From Deltaproteobacteria bacterium (GTDB taxonomy: Bacteria; Bdellovibrionota; Bdellovibrionia; JABDDW01): a stretch of 28,811 bases of DNA. The DNA lies in NCBI GenBank assembly GCA_013287405.1, contig JABDDW010000017.1, positions 1-28,811 of the forward strand, read 5' to 3'. Positions 17,709 through 25,248 of this stretch are shown piece after piece; the stretch's first letter is position 1; every line of letters starts with the position of its first letter. The position numbers were made by a program, and so were the translations under genes. The notes under the pieces were generated by a model that worked only from the letters and a program-made list of their open reading frames with translations, had not been told where the DNA came from and ran no database searches.

Positions 17709-18008
17709 ATGAAAAAGTTAGTATTTTCGAGTTTAGCCTTAGCCTTGTTCATTATGGGTTCTTTAATGACTTATCACAGTTCAAACCAGCCAAGAATTCA
17801 AGCTTTTCATACCCAACAGTTAAAGCAAAATACATTTACACTCGCGGGTAAGACCTTCAGCTTAGAAGAGAAAGCGGAGGCATATGCAAAATGCGCAGGC
17901 TCCAATTACTACGAAGGTCAAGAAAGCCTCTGCCAAGTCGGCCTTCACTGTACCTACTACTGCTTTTACCACAATTGTTCTTGGATCCCTGCAAGTCAAT
18001 GTCTTTAA
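17709..18008 (+). CDS. Secreted cysteine-rich small protein
   Basis: A 99-residue product with a strong ribosome-binding site (TTGGGGGAAAAATG) and a typical signal sequence: MKKLVFSSLALALFIMGSL. After a polar linker, all six cysteines cluster in the last 38 residues (62, 75, 81, 85, 90, 98), with aromatic residues between them (CTYYCFYHNC). Six paired cysteines in so short a domain suggest a disulfide-stabilised fold in the periplasm or outside the cell. A metal-binding role is an alternative. A terminator hairpin follows about 30 bases after the stop, so the gene is probably expressed alone. No family recognised. Confidence 0.75.
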   Translation: MKKLVFSSLALALFIMGSLMTYHSSNQPRIQAFHTQQLKQNTFTLAGKTFSLEEKAEAYAKCAGSNYYEGQESLCQVGLHCTYYCFYHNCSWIPASQCL

Positions 18009-18041
18009 TCAAGTTAAACTCGACCTGGCAAAATCATATGG

Positions 18042-18086
18042 GCTATCTAGGGGTCTTCATAACACCCCAGATAGCTTATAATTTTT
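18042..18086 (+). terminator. Rho-independent terminator after the cysteine-rich peptide gene
   Basis: GCTATCT-A-GGGGT (18042-18054) pairs with ACCCCAGATAGC (18064-18075) as a 12-bp stem with one bulged A and a 9-base loop. It is followed by TTATAATTTTT. Good position 34 bases after the stop codon. Confidence 0.75.
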
Positions 18087-18108
18087 GAAGCATTCTTCCT
18101 TATTAAAC

Positions 18109-18177
18109 CCTAATCCTATGACTCCTGGGCCACTCAAGGATTTTCATATTACCATAGGACTAGGTCGCGAAGGAGTC
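18109..18177. repeat. Two interlocking inverted repeats beside the IS
   Basis: CCTAATCCTATG (18109-18120) pairs with CATAGGACTAGG (18153-18164), 11 of 12 positions. GACTCCT (18120-18126) pairs with AGGAGTC (18171-18177), 7 of 7. The two pairings cross rather than nest, so they are either alternative hairpins or a pseudoknot. No gene covers them. Meaning unknown. Confidence 0.4.
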
Positions 18178-18195
18178 TACGAAAACCGCGAATGT

Positions 18196-19449
18196 CTAGC
18201 CGCCCACGCGTTGACAAATCACTGAAAAAATTTGGTAGATCGTCGGCAGGACCATGAGATTTTTGAGTTTTTTGGCTTCTCCGTCCACCCAATCTAAATA
18301 TCGGGCCAACCAATCTTTCTCTTTAGTTTTTTCTTTTGCTGGTAGTTTAGGGTCTTCTGGAACGGGTAGTAAGACGTTGCCTTCTTGATCAATTTTAACC
18401 ATTGAGGCTGTGCCTTCAGGCAAGTGTTTCTGGAAGTTAATAAGGTGAGCTACCCAAGCTATTGTGGCTGCAGCAATCACCTCATTAGGAGTTCTCCAGC
18501 CTAGAGCTTTTGTTGCCCGTTGTTCATTCCGACGTTGGTTCCAACTTCGCATATAGTTTTCAAGCTGCCAAAAATCTTTAAATTCATATTTTGCATAAAA
18601 CGACCTGTCGTCTTGTTTGTGAGTGTTCTCAACCTTGCCTTGAAGTTCTTTTTCCCCTATGGGAATGAGTTTGTGCCTGATCTCTCTATTCTTACACCAG
18701 AGATCTAAGGGGTGAAAGCCCGTAGGCTTTCCATCACTCCCTATCCTGTATTTGTCCGTAAATTCGGTACCATTATCAGTCTGGATCTCAGCAATGGGGA
18801 ACGGGCAATTGATCTCAATTTCCTTTAAAAACCTCTCTAAACTCTCAAACCCTTTTGTCTCGTAGATTCTCATACACCTCCAAGTTGAGCAGTGATCTAC
18901 GATGTTAAATTCATAATATTTTTCACCGTCAACTAGGTAAGGCACGTATTTCACATCCATCTGAAGCCATCCAGGCAAGGGCCTTCGGTACCGCTTCAGA
19001 TGGGTCTTGGTGAGTTTTTTCTTATACTCGTCGGTGATCAAGCCCAAACGCCACAAGACCGCGTACACAGCGCTTGGCGAACACACCATGTTGTAGAATT
19101 TTTTCAAGTTAAAGCTTATCGTCTCTGGGCCCTCAGACGGCTCAGCTAATCTTAGAGCCTTGATTCGTTTTTCAATTCTTTTTGGGGTTTGGTGAGGGCA
19201 ATACTTTGGCTTTCTAGACCCCGTTTTGAGCGACAGCAAATCCTTTGCCTTTAATAATATCTTACCCCATTTGTTAAATAAATCAGGGGACACACCACGA
19301 CTCTGACAGACTTGACTTACTGACTTCGGGGACTTAACCACGGCCTTGATGAGATAGAGCCTTTTCTTAATCTCAGGGTCCGTAATTGTGTTGGCTTGCT
19401 TACTTAAATCTGGAAGAATCTTTCTTAGTTGAAGCTTCAATGTTGGCAC
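18196..19449 (-). CDS. IS transposase with DDE integrase core
   Basis: A 417-residue transposase starting at GTG 19449 after GGGGGAGAG. An N-terminal helix-turn-helix region (residues 30-65, including VSQVCQSRGVSPDLFNKWG) is followed by a linker and an rve-type integrase core. Asp165 (WLQMDVKYVP), Asp225 (IQTDNGTEF) and Glu274 (GKVENTHKQDD) are the likely catalytic triad. The layout resembles IS481/IS3-group enzymes in which one frame encodes the whole protein; I cannot fix the family. The frame looks complete and undamaged, so it may be active. The last residues (ICQRVGG) are encoded by an 18-base repeat that also occurs upstream of the gene. Confidence 0.9.
   Translation of the reverse strand: MPTLKLQLRKILPDLSKQANTITDPEIKKRLYLIKAVVKSPKSVSQVCQSRGVSPDLFNKWGKILLKAKDLLSLKTGSRKPKYCPHQTPKRIEKRIKALRLAEPSEGPETISFNLKKFYNMVCSPSAVYAVLWRLGLITDEYKKKLTKTHLKRYRRPLPGWLQMDVKYVPYLVDGEKYYEFNIVDHCSTWRCMRIYETKGFESLERFLKEIEINCPFPIAEIQTDNGTEFTDKYRIGSDGKPTGFHPLDLWCKNREIRHKLIPIGEKELQGKVENTHKQDDRSFYAKYEFKDFWQLENYMRSWNQRRNEQRATKALGWRTPNEVIAAATIAWVAHLINFQKHLPEGTASMVKIDQEGNVLLPVPEDPKLPAKEKTKEKDWLARYLDWVDGEAKKLKNLMVLPTIYQIFSVICQRVGG
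18205..18222 (+). repeat. 18-bp direct repeat, copy at the transposase 3' end
   Basis: CACGCGTTGACAAATCAC lies within the last codons of the transposase gene. It is identical to 19599-19616 with the same orientation. It contains a consensus -35 hexamer TTGACA, and neighbouring bases are also loosely similar (CGAATGTC versus CGATGTA upstream). Confidence 0.8.
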
Positions 19450-19598
19450 TCTCTCCCCCTTAGTTATTGTTATTGCTTAAGACACAACAACGATACCGAC
19501 GGACGGAGAGAGATGTCTTTAACTCAAAGGTCTAGCTTCCACTACAAAAGCCTTCTAATTAGTTCCCAGGAAACAGCCGCCGATGTACCCAATTTCCA

Positions 19599-19616
19599 CA
19601 CGCGTTGACAAATCAC
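19599..19616 (+). repeat. 18-bp direct repeat, copy upstream of the transposase
   Basis: Identical to 18205-18222. It stands about 150 bases before the transposase start and about 90 bases before the next rightward gene. TTGACA inside it could act as an outward -35 box, but no good -10 follows at 16-18 bases. Confidence 0.8.
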
Positions 19617-19702
19617 GAGCAGTGCCGAAAATTGTTTTTTCTGAATTAAATTCACTGTTAAATAGCTTTCGCCCTTCCATTGACTGATTTAACGGTTTTT
19701 AA

Positions 19703-20065
19703 ATGGCACGATATTTTCATTGGCTGGCATCGCATTTACAACTACCTAGGTATAAATATTTGAAGATTACAGCAGTTTTCTTATTTATGAATATTATATT
19801 TCTTCATTGCGGGGAGCTGAAGGCAGACAAACCCGCCCCTATAATATTGGGTCTTGGGGGTTGGGGCAGCTTTGGAGGTCTTGGGGGAGAAGATATTATC
19901 GAAAGAGCTAAGCAGGAAAAAAGTGAAGGGAGGGGCAAAAAAAAGAAACTTGAACAAGATTATAGAGAAGCTGTCGAACTTGGCCTGTGGATGAATGCTG
20001 AGGAGATTCGCGAAAGAGAACGATGCGAAGGAGCATTAGAAGTCGTTAGAAAACACCACCCCTAA
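19703..20065 (+). CDS. Small glycine-rich exported or anchored protein
   Basis: A 120-residue product with a hydrophobic segment at residues 22-35 (ITAVFLFMNIIFLHCG), a short glycine-rich loop (ILGLGGWGSFGGLGG, 48-62) and a charged helical tail rich in Glu, Lys and Arg. Cys36 follows the hydrophobic stretch, but His at the -1 position makes a lipobox unlikely. No convincing ribosome-binding site precedes the ATG at 19703, so the start, and to a lesser degree the gene, is uncertain; an internal ATG at 19787 is possible. It ends one base before the convergent response-regulator gene ends. Confidence 0.5.
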   Translation: MARYFHWLASHLQLPRYKYLKITAVFLFMNIIFLHCGELKADKPAPIILGLGGWGSFGGLGGEDIIERAKQEKSEGRGKKKKLEQDYREAVELGLWMNAEEIRERERCEGALEVVRKHHP

Positions 20066-20066
20066 T

Positions 20067-20570
20067 TTACCTTATCTTCAATAGTGTACGAACGGTATTC
20101 TTCACTTCATCTAAATTGAATGGTTTTTTGATATAATCATCGGCACCGACTTCAAATCCACGGCGCACATCAAATTCACTTGTTTTTGCAGAAATAAAGA
20201 CCAATGGAATCTTCTTAAGGTCATCATTTTCCTTTAAAAGTTTACAAAGCTCAAAACCGTTAATCCAAGGGAGCCCGATATCTAAAACGATCAACTCTAA
20301 AGGGCCTTCGTCCAAGACTTGAGAGAGCTGGGTTCCGTCGGCGGCCACTAGCACCCTATAACCCTCCCCTTCAAATATTCTTTTGAGAGCCTGACGCATG
20401 GTCTCGTCATCATCGACAACGAGAATAGTTTTAGGTTCGTCGCGCTTTTTAAGATTCCGATAATCATCTAAGGAGACGACTTTCTCCTTAGTGATTTTTT
20501 CTTTAGTCATTTTTTCGATTTTATCCACCAGCTTCTTAGTGCTGACAGATCTATTTGGACCCCGTGACAT
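20067..20570 (-). CDS. Single-domain response regulator
   Basis: A 167-residue protein. After a charged, helical N-terminal extension of about 45 residues, it has a CheY-like receiver domain: LVVDDDE (acidic pocket), the phospho-acceptor Asp in LIVLDIGLPWINGFE (residue 97 from this start), Ser in FISAK, and YIKKPF with the conserved Lys. No output domain follows, so it would signal by protein contact, as CheY or Spo0F do. Start: ATG at 20570 with GGTGGGGGAG in front, or a GTG four codons earlier (20582). It is the last gene of the strand block after trxB, 97 bases downstream; no histidine kinase is nearby. Confidence 0.88.
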   Translation of the reverse strand: MSRGPNRSVSTKKLVDKIEKMTKEKITKEKVVSLDDYRNLKKRDEPKTILVVDDDETMRQALKRIFEGEGYRVLVAADGTQLSQVLDEGPLELIVLDIGLPWINGFELCKLLKENDDLKKIPLVFISAKTSEFDVRRGFEVGADDYIKKPFNLDEVKNTVRTLLKIR

Positions 20571-20635
20571 CTTCTCCCCCACCCCTATCTTTTAATTATA
20601 AAGATCCGTGGAAGAAGGTCACAAGTTCAAACTAG

Positions 20636-20666
20636 AAAAAAAGGTCGAGTCCAGGACGAGAACTCG
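20636..20666 (-). terminator. Probable Rho-independent terminator of trxB
   Basis: On the minus strand CGAGT (20666-20662) pairs with ACTCG (20650-20646) around an 11-base loop, followed by ACC and seven T (minus strand of 20636-20642). It stands immediately after the trxB stop. The stem is short, so strength is uncertain. Confidence 0.5.
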
Positions 20667-20667
20667 C

Positions 20668-21588
20668 CTAGCCCTCTTGGGCTTCCAAAAAACGTTCAGC
20701 CTCCAGAGCAGCCATACAGCCAGTTCCCGCAGCCGTTACAGCCTGTCTATAAACATGATCTTGAACATCACCGGCTGCAAACACCCCTGGGATATTGGTC
20801 TTAGTGGTACCGGCCTGGGTTACAATATAACCTGTCTCATTTAATTCTAGGAACTCGGCAAAAATATCCGTATTAGGTTTATGACCGATAGCCACGAAGT
20901 ACCCCTGACAGCTTAGTTCAGATCTTTCATTTGTTTTCAAATTGTTAAGCTTAACCCCCGTCACCCCTTTTTCACCTACAACCTCATCCACTACTGTATT
21001 AAAAAGAACTTTGATCTTAGGGTTGCTCAGGACCCGTTGTTGCATGATCTTACTGGCGCGAAACTCACCTCGCCTATGTGCGAGGTAAACCTGCCTTGCA
21101 AATCGGGTTAAAAAACTAGATTCTTCCATAGCCGTATCGCCCCCGCCCACAACAACAACGTCCTGATTTTTAAAAAACGCTCCGTCGCATGTTGCACATG
21201 CTGAAACCCCTTTACCCATAAGTTTTTTTTCACCTTTGACGTCCGTCCATTTAGCGCTAGCACCGGTCGTGATGATCACCGTTTGCGTTTCGTACAATTT
21301 GTCCTCGCACCATACTTTAAAAGGGCGATTAGAAAAATCGACCTTTGTGACGTTCTTTGTGATAAATCTCGTTTCAAATCGTTCGGCTTGTTTACGCATC
21401 ACCTCCATCAACTCAGGCCCCGTGATCGCTTTCTCGAAACCCGGGAAGTTCTCTACATCGGAGGTAATCATTAACTGGCCACCGGGAGTAAGTCCTTCAA
21501 AAAGCAATGGCTTTAAATTGGCCCTCGCCGCATAAATAGCGGCGGTATATCCAGCAGGACCCGAACCAATAATAATGACGCTTTCCAT
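20668..21588 (-). CDS. trxB: Thioredoxin reductase
   Basis: A 306-residue flavoenzyme of normal length. The FAD-binding motif is GSGPAG (8-13), the redox-active pair is SACATCDG (Cys131, Cys134), the NADPH-binding motif is VVGGGDTAMEE (about 147-156) and the C-terminal FAD motif is GVFAAGDVQDHVYRQ. It transfers electrons from NADPH to thioredoxin in the cytoplasm. AAGGAGT lies 6 bases before the ATG and overlaps the end of the upstream dehydrogenase gene, which stops 9 bases earlier, so the two are co-transcribed. Confidence 0.96.
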   Translation of the reverse strand: MESVIIIGSGPAGYTAAIYAARANLKPLLFEGLTPGGQLMITSDVENFPGFEKAITGPELMEVMRKQAERFETRFITKNVTKVDFSNRPFKVWCEDKLYETQTVIITTGASAKWTDVKGEKKLMGKGVSACATCDGAFFKNQDVVVVGGGDTAMEESSFLTRFARQVYLAHRRGEFRASKIMQQRVLSNPKIKVLFNTVVDEVVGEKGVTGVKLNNLKTNERSELSCQGYFVAIGHKPNTDIFAEFLELNETGYIVTQAGTTKTNIPGVFAAGDVQDHVYRQAVTAAGTGCMAALEAERFLEAQEG

Positions 21589-21597
21589 TGTTACTCC

Positions 21598-22236
21598 TTA
21601 ATTTAGCACGCGATGCCAAGGGCCGTCTTTTTTTAGCCAACGCAGCAGAGCTTGGGCGGCGGTCTCAGGTGACATCAATTTCGATCCATCATGCCTAACT
21701 TTTGCGTTCAAAGGTAGCATTTTGGTATCCATATATCCTGGAGAAAATAACCAAACTTTACTTTTGTTTTCTTGAAGCTCGGTCTGCAACGAACTCACCA
21801 AACCATAAAGCCCCGCCTTACCCGCAGCATAACTTGAGGCCAAAGGGTCGGGGTTCTGCTCTGCTATCCGACTTCCCACAACAACAAATTTTCCATCACT
21901 CTTTGCCTCCTTTCGAGACACCAGCCAGTGATAAATGAGGAGGGCAGGAGCCACCAAATTCAACTGCAAGGCCCAATGGTGATCCTTCCATTCCTTCGAA
22001 GTAAAATCGCCAAAAGGTCCACCACCAGAACAATAAATAACCAGATCAAAGCCTTGAGACTGGAGCAAACCGGCGGCTTTAAGTTGGTCATCAACCTTAG
22101 TTAAGTCAAGAGGATGAGCTTTAGACCTCCTCGAACTTTCGTGAAGCTCCAAATCTTTAAAATGAGCGGGGGCATACTCCAAAATTGCGCCGCCCAGTCC
22201 TCCGCTTCCTCCAAATATCATAGCCTTTTTAAACAT
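21598..22236 (-). CDS. Short-chain dehydrogenase/reductase (SDR) family protein
   Basis: A 212-residue protein with the SDR cofactor motif FGGSGGLGG near the N-terminus, an asparagine-rich central strand replaced by YCSGGGPFG, and the catalytic VVGSRIA serine plus SSYAAGKAGL (Tyr136 and Lys140 counting from this start). The length is at the short end for the family. Substrate cannot be read from sequence. I prefer the ATG at 22236 (AAAGGGA just upstream) to one four codons earlier at 22248, which has no ribosome-binding site. It is divergent from the ferredoxin gene and forms an operon with trxB. Confidence 0.85.
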   Translation of the reverse strand: MFKKAMIFGGSGGLGGAILEYAPAHFKDLELHESSRRSKAHPLDLTKVDDQLKAAGLLQSQGFDLVIYCSGGGPFGDFTSKEWKDHHWALQLNLVAPALLIYHWLVSRKEAKSDGKFVVVGSRIAEQNPDPLASSYAAGKAGLYGLVSSLQTELQENKSKVWLFSPGYMDTKMLPLNAKVRHDGSKLMSPETAAQALLRWLKKDGPWHRVLN

Positions 22237-22299
22237 CGTCCCTTTCATAGCAGATCAAGGATTGAGGGAACACAGTTTTTTAGTTAGGCTATCTAAACC

Positions 22300-22584
22300 A
22301 TGCCACGCATCACTTTTTCTGACGCCACTTACATTGATGTCCCTCCTGGGGCTAACCTTATGTCTTCAATAATTAAAGCGGGTCGCCCCATAGGAAACTC
22401 CTGCAGCGCCATAGGAATTTGCGCCAAATGCGGCATAACGGTCATCGCCGGAATGGAGAACCTCTCTAAACCTAATCCGATTGAAAGAAAGCTCTTAGAG
22501 CGAGAAAAACTTCCTGCTGATTCTAGAATTTCATGTCAAGTGAAGGTCCTGGGACCCGTAACAGTCACAACCAGTTATTGGTAG
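22300..22584 (+). CDS. 2Fe-2S plant/adrenodoxin-type ferredoxin
   Basis: A 94-residue electron carrier. The cluster ligands follow the C-x5-C-x2-C...C pattern: Cys35, Cys41, Cys44 (SCSAIGICAKC) and Cys79 (RISCQVKV). The fold should be the beta-grasp ferredoxin fold. ISCQVKV near the end is typical of single-domain 2Fe-2S ferredoxins. No partner reductase or oxygenase lies beside it. It has no obvious Shine-Dalgarno before the ATG. The 3' end overlaps the convergent trmB gene by 10 bases. Confidence 0.9.
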   Translation: MPRITFSDATYIDVPPGANLMSSIIKAGRPIGNSCSAIGICAKCGITVIAGMENLSKPNPIERKLLEREKLPADSRISCQVKVLGPVTVTTSYW

Positions 22585-23303
22585 GTTTGAAGTCTCATAA
22601 AATAAATAGGTAGGCCTTTGGAAATAAATATTTTTTCAAAACTTGTCAAAAAATTTTCTTTTGCCCATTCCGACTGATGCAAGTTTCGGGTGTCTCCCAA
22701 AATTTTATAAGAGGTTTTCTTAACTTCGCCTAAGACAAAATCAAAATAGTCTTCAGAATCCGTTTTGAAATCAACAAACTGACCCGGTTTTTGCAAAACA
22801 TTAAGCTTATTAAGAAAACTGCTGTTTATAAGTCTATTTTTCTTCTGTCTCTTTTTAGGCCAGGGATCCGGAAAGTAAATAAAAATCTTACTCAATTCCT
22901 GAGGGGCAAACAGGGCATCTAGGTATCCCGCGTGAAACCTGATCCCCCGACCATTATGCAGATTTTTATTCTTAATCCTCCGCACGGTTTGAACAAGGGG
23001 CTTATATTTCAATTCGATTCCAAGCAGGTTTCTATCTGGATTTTTTTCGACCTGTTCGGCAAAGAAGAACCCATTGCCGCACCCGATCTCTAGATCCAGG
23101 GGTTGCTCCGGTTTCTCAAACACATTATTCCATTTGCCCTTAAGATTGATGGCCTCTTCTTCAAGGTAAATCCAATTTTTAAAGTCGGGGAGCATTTTAA
23201 TATAGAGATTGGGAAAGGGCACATTCTTCGTTAACCCCCAAGCTCGACCCACAGGTTCAATTGTACCGGCCTTATAGTTTTCACGGGTTGGAAGAATTGA
23301 CAT
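22575..23303 (-). CDS. trmB: tRNA (guanine-N7-)-methyltransferase
   Basis: A 242-residue SAM-dependent methyltransferase. The SAM-binding motif is DLEIGCGNGFF, and the TrmB hallmark IYFPDPWPKKRQKKNRL is present, with the C-terminal TDSEDYFDFVL stretch. It makes m7G46 in the variable loop of tRNAs. The N-terminal extension of about 60 residues is unremarkable. It starts 13 bases downstream of the PA/M28-like gene on the same strand and is probably co-transcribed with it. Confidence 0.93.
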   Translation of the reverse strand: MSILPTRENYKAGTIEPVGRAWGLTKNVPFPNLYIKMLPDFKNWIYLEEEAINLKGKWNNVFEKPEQPLDLEIGCGNGFFFAEQVEKNPDRNLLGIELKYKPLVQTVRRIKNKNLHNGRGIRFHAGYLDALFAPQELSKIFIYFPDPWPKKRQKKNRLINSSFLNKLNVLQKPGQFVDFKTDSEDYFDFVLGEVKKTSYKILGDTRNLHQSEWAKENFLTSFEKIFISKGLPIYFMRLQTYQ

Positions 23304-23316
23304 CGCTCAATATTTA

Positions 23317-24789
23317 TCAAATCTTCTTTAAATTCTCGATCGTTTTGTATATTTTGAAAAAATTATCAGAGACGATCTTATCCACTCGATCTATTTCAGT
23401 TTCCACCGCCTCTATAAAACCATCAATGTGTTCTCGACCCCTTTGAAGCTGTTCCCACAACGCAGGATCAACCCGGAGCTCTGGCTGTTTTAAAGATTTT
23501 GAATATTCGACAAATGTAGACGGAGTTACATTGGCCGCCCAACCGTAATCGGATATTCTTTGGAATTCCTTCACGGCCTTTTCCCACTGACCTCGCTGAG
23601 CAAACTGGTGGACAAGTCGAAGCGTTTTCAAATCCAAGGCTAAATCAGACAAATTTTCAGGTTGGTAGATAGCTTTAAATTGAACCGCTAGTTCCGGTCG
23701 AATTTTGGCGAGCGAGTCCAATGATTTGAGATCAGTTTTATACTCACTCAAAAGTTCTTTATCTACTACACCCGCAAAATTAATAACGTCACTCGAGGCT
23801 CTTTTCAGTATGGCCCCGTCACTGTGTTGGATTGGATTTTTATCGCGCCTAATCCACTCTTTGACAAACTGATCCAGTTTGAAAGTTCTGTTGTCAATTC
23901 TTAAACTTGAAGTCGCTTGTTCGGTCAATTCGTGGTCGTCGGCCGCAAAACCAAAGATTGTCCCATTAACTTTTTGTTCAGGTGAATGTTTAGCCCAGTT
24001 TATAACTCCAAGTAAGTCGGCCACGGCGCTACAGTCTTGGTCGTCGGCAGTAACAGCGACGCGTAGAGAGCCCTCACCCTTTTTCACGGTGATCCAGTTT
24101 TGCGTCCTTACTTTTGGGAAGTCCGCTCTGATTTTTATTGCAGCCGTTACATCACTTTCTTTGATTTTTTTCTTGAGATCATGGCTAAGGGCTTCTGAAA
24201 TTTCGATTATAGGCAATACGCTAAAAGCGCCGGGTGGATCCAAACTTACTTTATTTTTCCCGTAAACGACCAATCCCAGCCCTTTATGAAATTTTACTTC
24301 CATACTCATGGCCACAAGACTTGGAATTAAGTCAGAACGCTCCACAAGCCAAATTTTATTTTCAAGATCTAAGCGCCCATTCAAATCCTTTAGCGTTCCC
24401 CTTCCTACGTCCACGAGGGAAGCGCTTAGCGTCTCTCCATCCCCCACATTCGAGAAGTTGACCTTGTGGTCATTCACGATCCCGAATGTTCCCGGGCTCA
24501 CGCTCTCTAGTCTGGAATCCACTTCCTCACCATTAATTTTAAATAGAATTGAACCTCGATCCCAGATTTGCTCTACGTGTTTGATTGTGGCAACGTCTGT
24601 TTCTGCTACCTTCTTCACTTCGCTTAAAAGCCATTCTGAGTAGGTCGATTGCGGAATTTTATTTTTGGCACAAAGACTAGCTTCATTTAAAACAAAATCT
24701 TCATCAAACTCTTGAAGTTCGCCATAGGCAAGGAGTGGGGCTTTCAAAGAAAGCAAAAGATAAATCCAAAAAAACGAGAAACTGATCAT
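23317..24789 (-). CDS. Exported PA-domain/M28-like protein, probable pseudopeptidase
   Basis: A 490-residue product with a signal peptide (hydrophobic residues 3-20). Residues 120-225 read like a protease-associated domain: LENKIWLVERS, then LGLVVYGKN, then VLPIIEISEALSHDL. Residues 228-290 follow the start of an M28 aminopeptidase core (VRTQNWITVKKGEGSLRVAVTADDQD..., then VNGTIFGFAADDHEL). However, the expected metal-binding His-x-Asp, the Asp of GADDNASG and the catalytic Glu-Glu are not in place, so catalysis looks lost. Residues 300-490 are helical and unrecognised. The gene precedes trmB on the same transcript. The family assignment is by pattern only and needs a profile search. Confidence 0.55.
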   Translation of the reverse strand: MISFSFFWIYLLLSLKAPLLAYGELQEFDEDFVLNEASLCAKNKIPQSTYSEWLLSEVKKVAETDVATIKHVEQIWDRGSILFKINGEEVDSRLESVSPGTFGIVNDHKVNFSNVGDGETLSASLVDVGRGTLKDLNGRLDLENKIWLVERSDLIPSLVAMSMEVKFHKGLGLVVYGKNKVSLDPPGAFSVLPIIEISEALSHDLKKKIKESDVTAAIKIRADFPKVRTQNWITVKKGEGSLRVAVTADDQDCSAVADLLGVINWAKHSPEQKVNGTIFGFAADDHELTEQATSSLRIDNRTFKLDQFVKEWIRRDKNPIQHSDGAILKRASSDVINFAGVVDKELLSEYKTDLKSLDSLAKIRPELAVQFKAIYQPENLSDLALDLKTLRLVHQFAQRGQWEKAVKEFQRISDYGWAANVTPSTFVEYSKSLKQPELRVDPALWEQLQRGREHIDGFIEAVETEIDRVDKIVSDNFFKIYKTIENLKKI

Positions 24790-24898
24790 AAGGAAATGAT
24801 GACTAAATCTAAGAACTTTTGCAATGTGTGAAAATCAGAGAGAAGTTTCTCGGACCGTCAAATACTTGGGCTTGTTGAAAAACTATTCCGCAGGGAAT

Positions 24899-24931
24899 TA
24901 AAAAGGCCCCGCCATAGCGAGGCCCTTTTAA
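24899..24931 (-). terminator. Rho-independent terminator of the Lys/Thr/Ala-rich peptide gene
   Basis: On the minus strand AAAAGGGCCTCGC, a 4-base loop, then GCGGGGCCTTTTT forms a stem of about 13 pairs with two G-T wobbles and a T run. It starts just after the stop codon at 24933. The symmetric A and T tracts would let it work in both directions. Confidence 0.8.
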
Positions 24932-24932
24932 A

Positions 24933-25157
24933 TTACATTGTTTTATCTTCAGTGGCGGCTTTCTTCTTTGAGTGTTTACCTTTTTTAGCAGTCTTGGGTG
25001 AGGCTTTGACGGCATCACCTTTAGCGGTATCAGTCGCGGTGCTATCGGTCTTGGTCTTGGTGGCTTCATTGCCGGTGGTGGCGCCAGTAGGTGCATCTTC
25101 GCCAAAGGCAAGTGCGCCAAACGCAAGTACGGCCATAACAACTATAATTTTCTTCAC
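24933..25157 (-). CDS. Small secreted Lys/Thr/Ala-rich protein
   Basis: A 74-residue product from a GTG start with AAAGGAGA about 6 bases upstream. The signal peptide MKKIIVVMAVLAFGALAFG is followed by a mature part of about 54 residues, low in complexity: Thr/Ala/Asp-rich, then a strongly basic tail (KTAKKGKHSKKKAA). There are no cysteines or aromatic residues after the signal peptide, so the mature part should be unstructured. The gene has its own candidate promoter and a strong terminator, suggesting high independent expression. No family recognised. Confidence 0.75.
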   Translation of the reverse strand: MKKIIVVMAVLAFGALAFGEDAPTGATTGNEATKTKTDSTATDTAKGDAVKASPKTAKKGKHSKKKAATEDKTM

Positions 25158-25200
25158 GATAATCTCCTTTTAAAATTCGTTTACGTTTCTTTCTCCACGA

Positions 25201-25229
25201 AGTGTCATTAATCACTGGGCTTTTGTCAA
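25201..25229 (-). promoter_or_regulatory. Candidate promoter of the Lys/Thr/Ala-rich peptide gene
   Basis: On the minus strand a perfect TTGACA (25229-25224) is followed after 17 bases by GACACT (25206-25201), a 3/6 match to the -10 box. Weak on the -10 side. Confidence 0.35.
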
Positions 25230-25248
25230 GAAAAGTTCAACTGAGAGT

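Larger units (their letters stand above)
18205..19616 (-). mobile_element. Insertion sequence of about 1.4 kb (boundaries uncertain)
   Basis: The element contains one transposase gene on the minus strand. CACGCGTTGACAAATCAC occurs at both borders (18205-18222 and 19599-19616). Unusually, the copies are in the same orientation, and I could not find the matching terminal inverted repeat, so the exact ends are not established. Flanking DNA carries unrelated short genes, fitting an insertion into an accessory region. Confidence 0.5.

Noticed and set aside
23879..24265. 128-codon frame antisense to the PA/M28-like gene
   Set aside because: No ribosome-binding site; composition mirrors the gene on the other strand.
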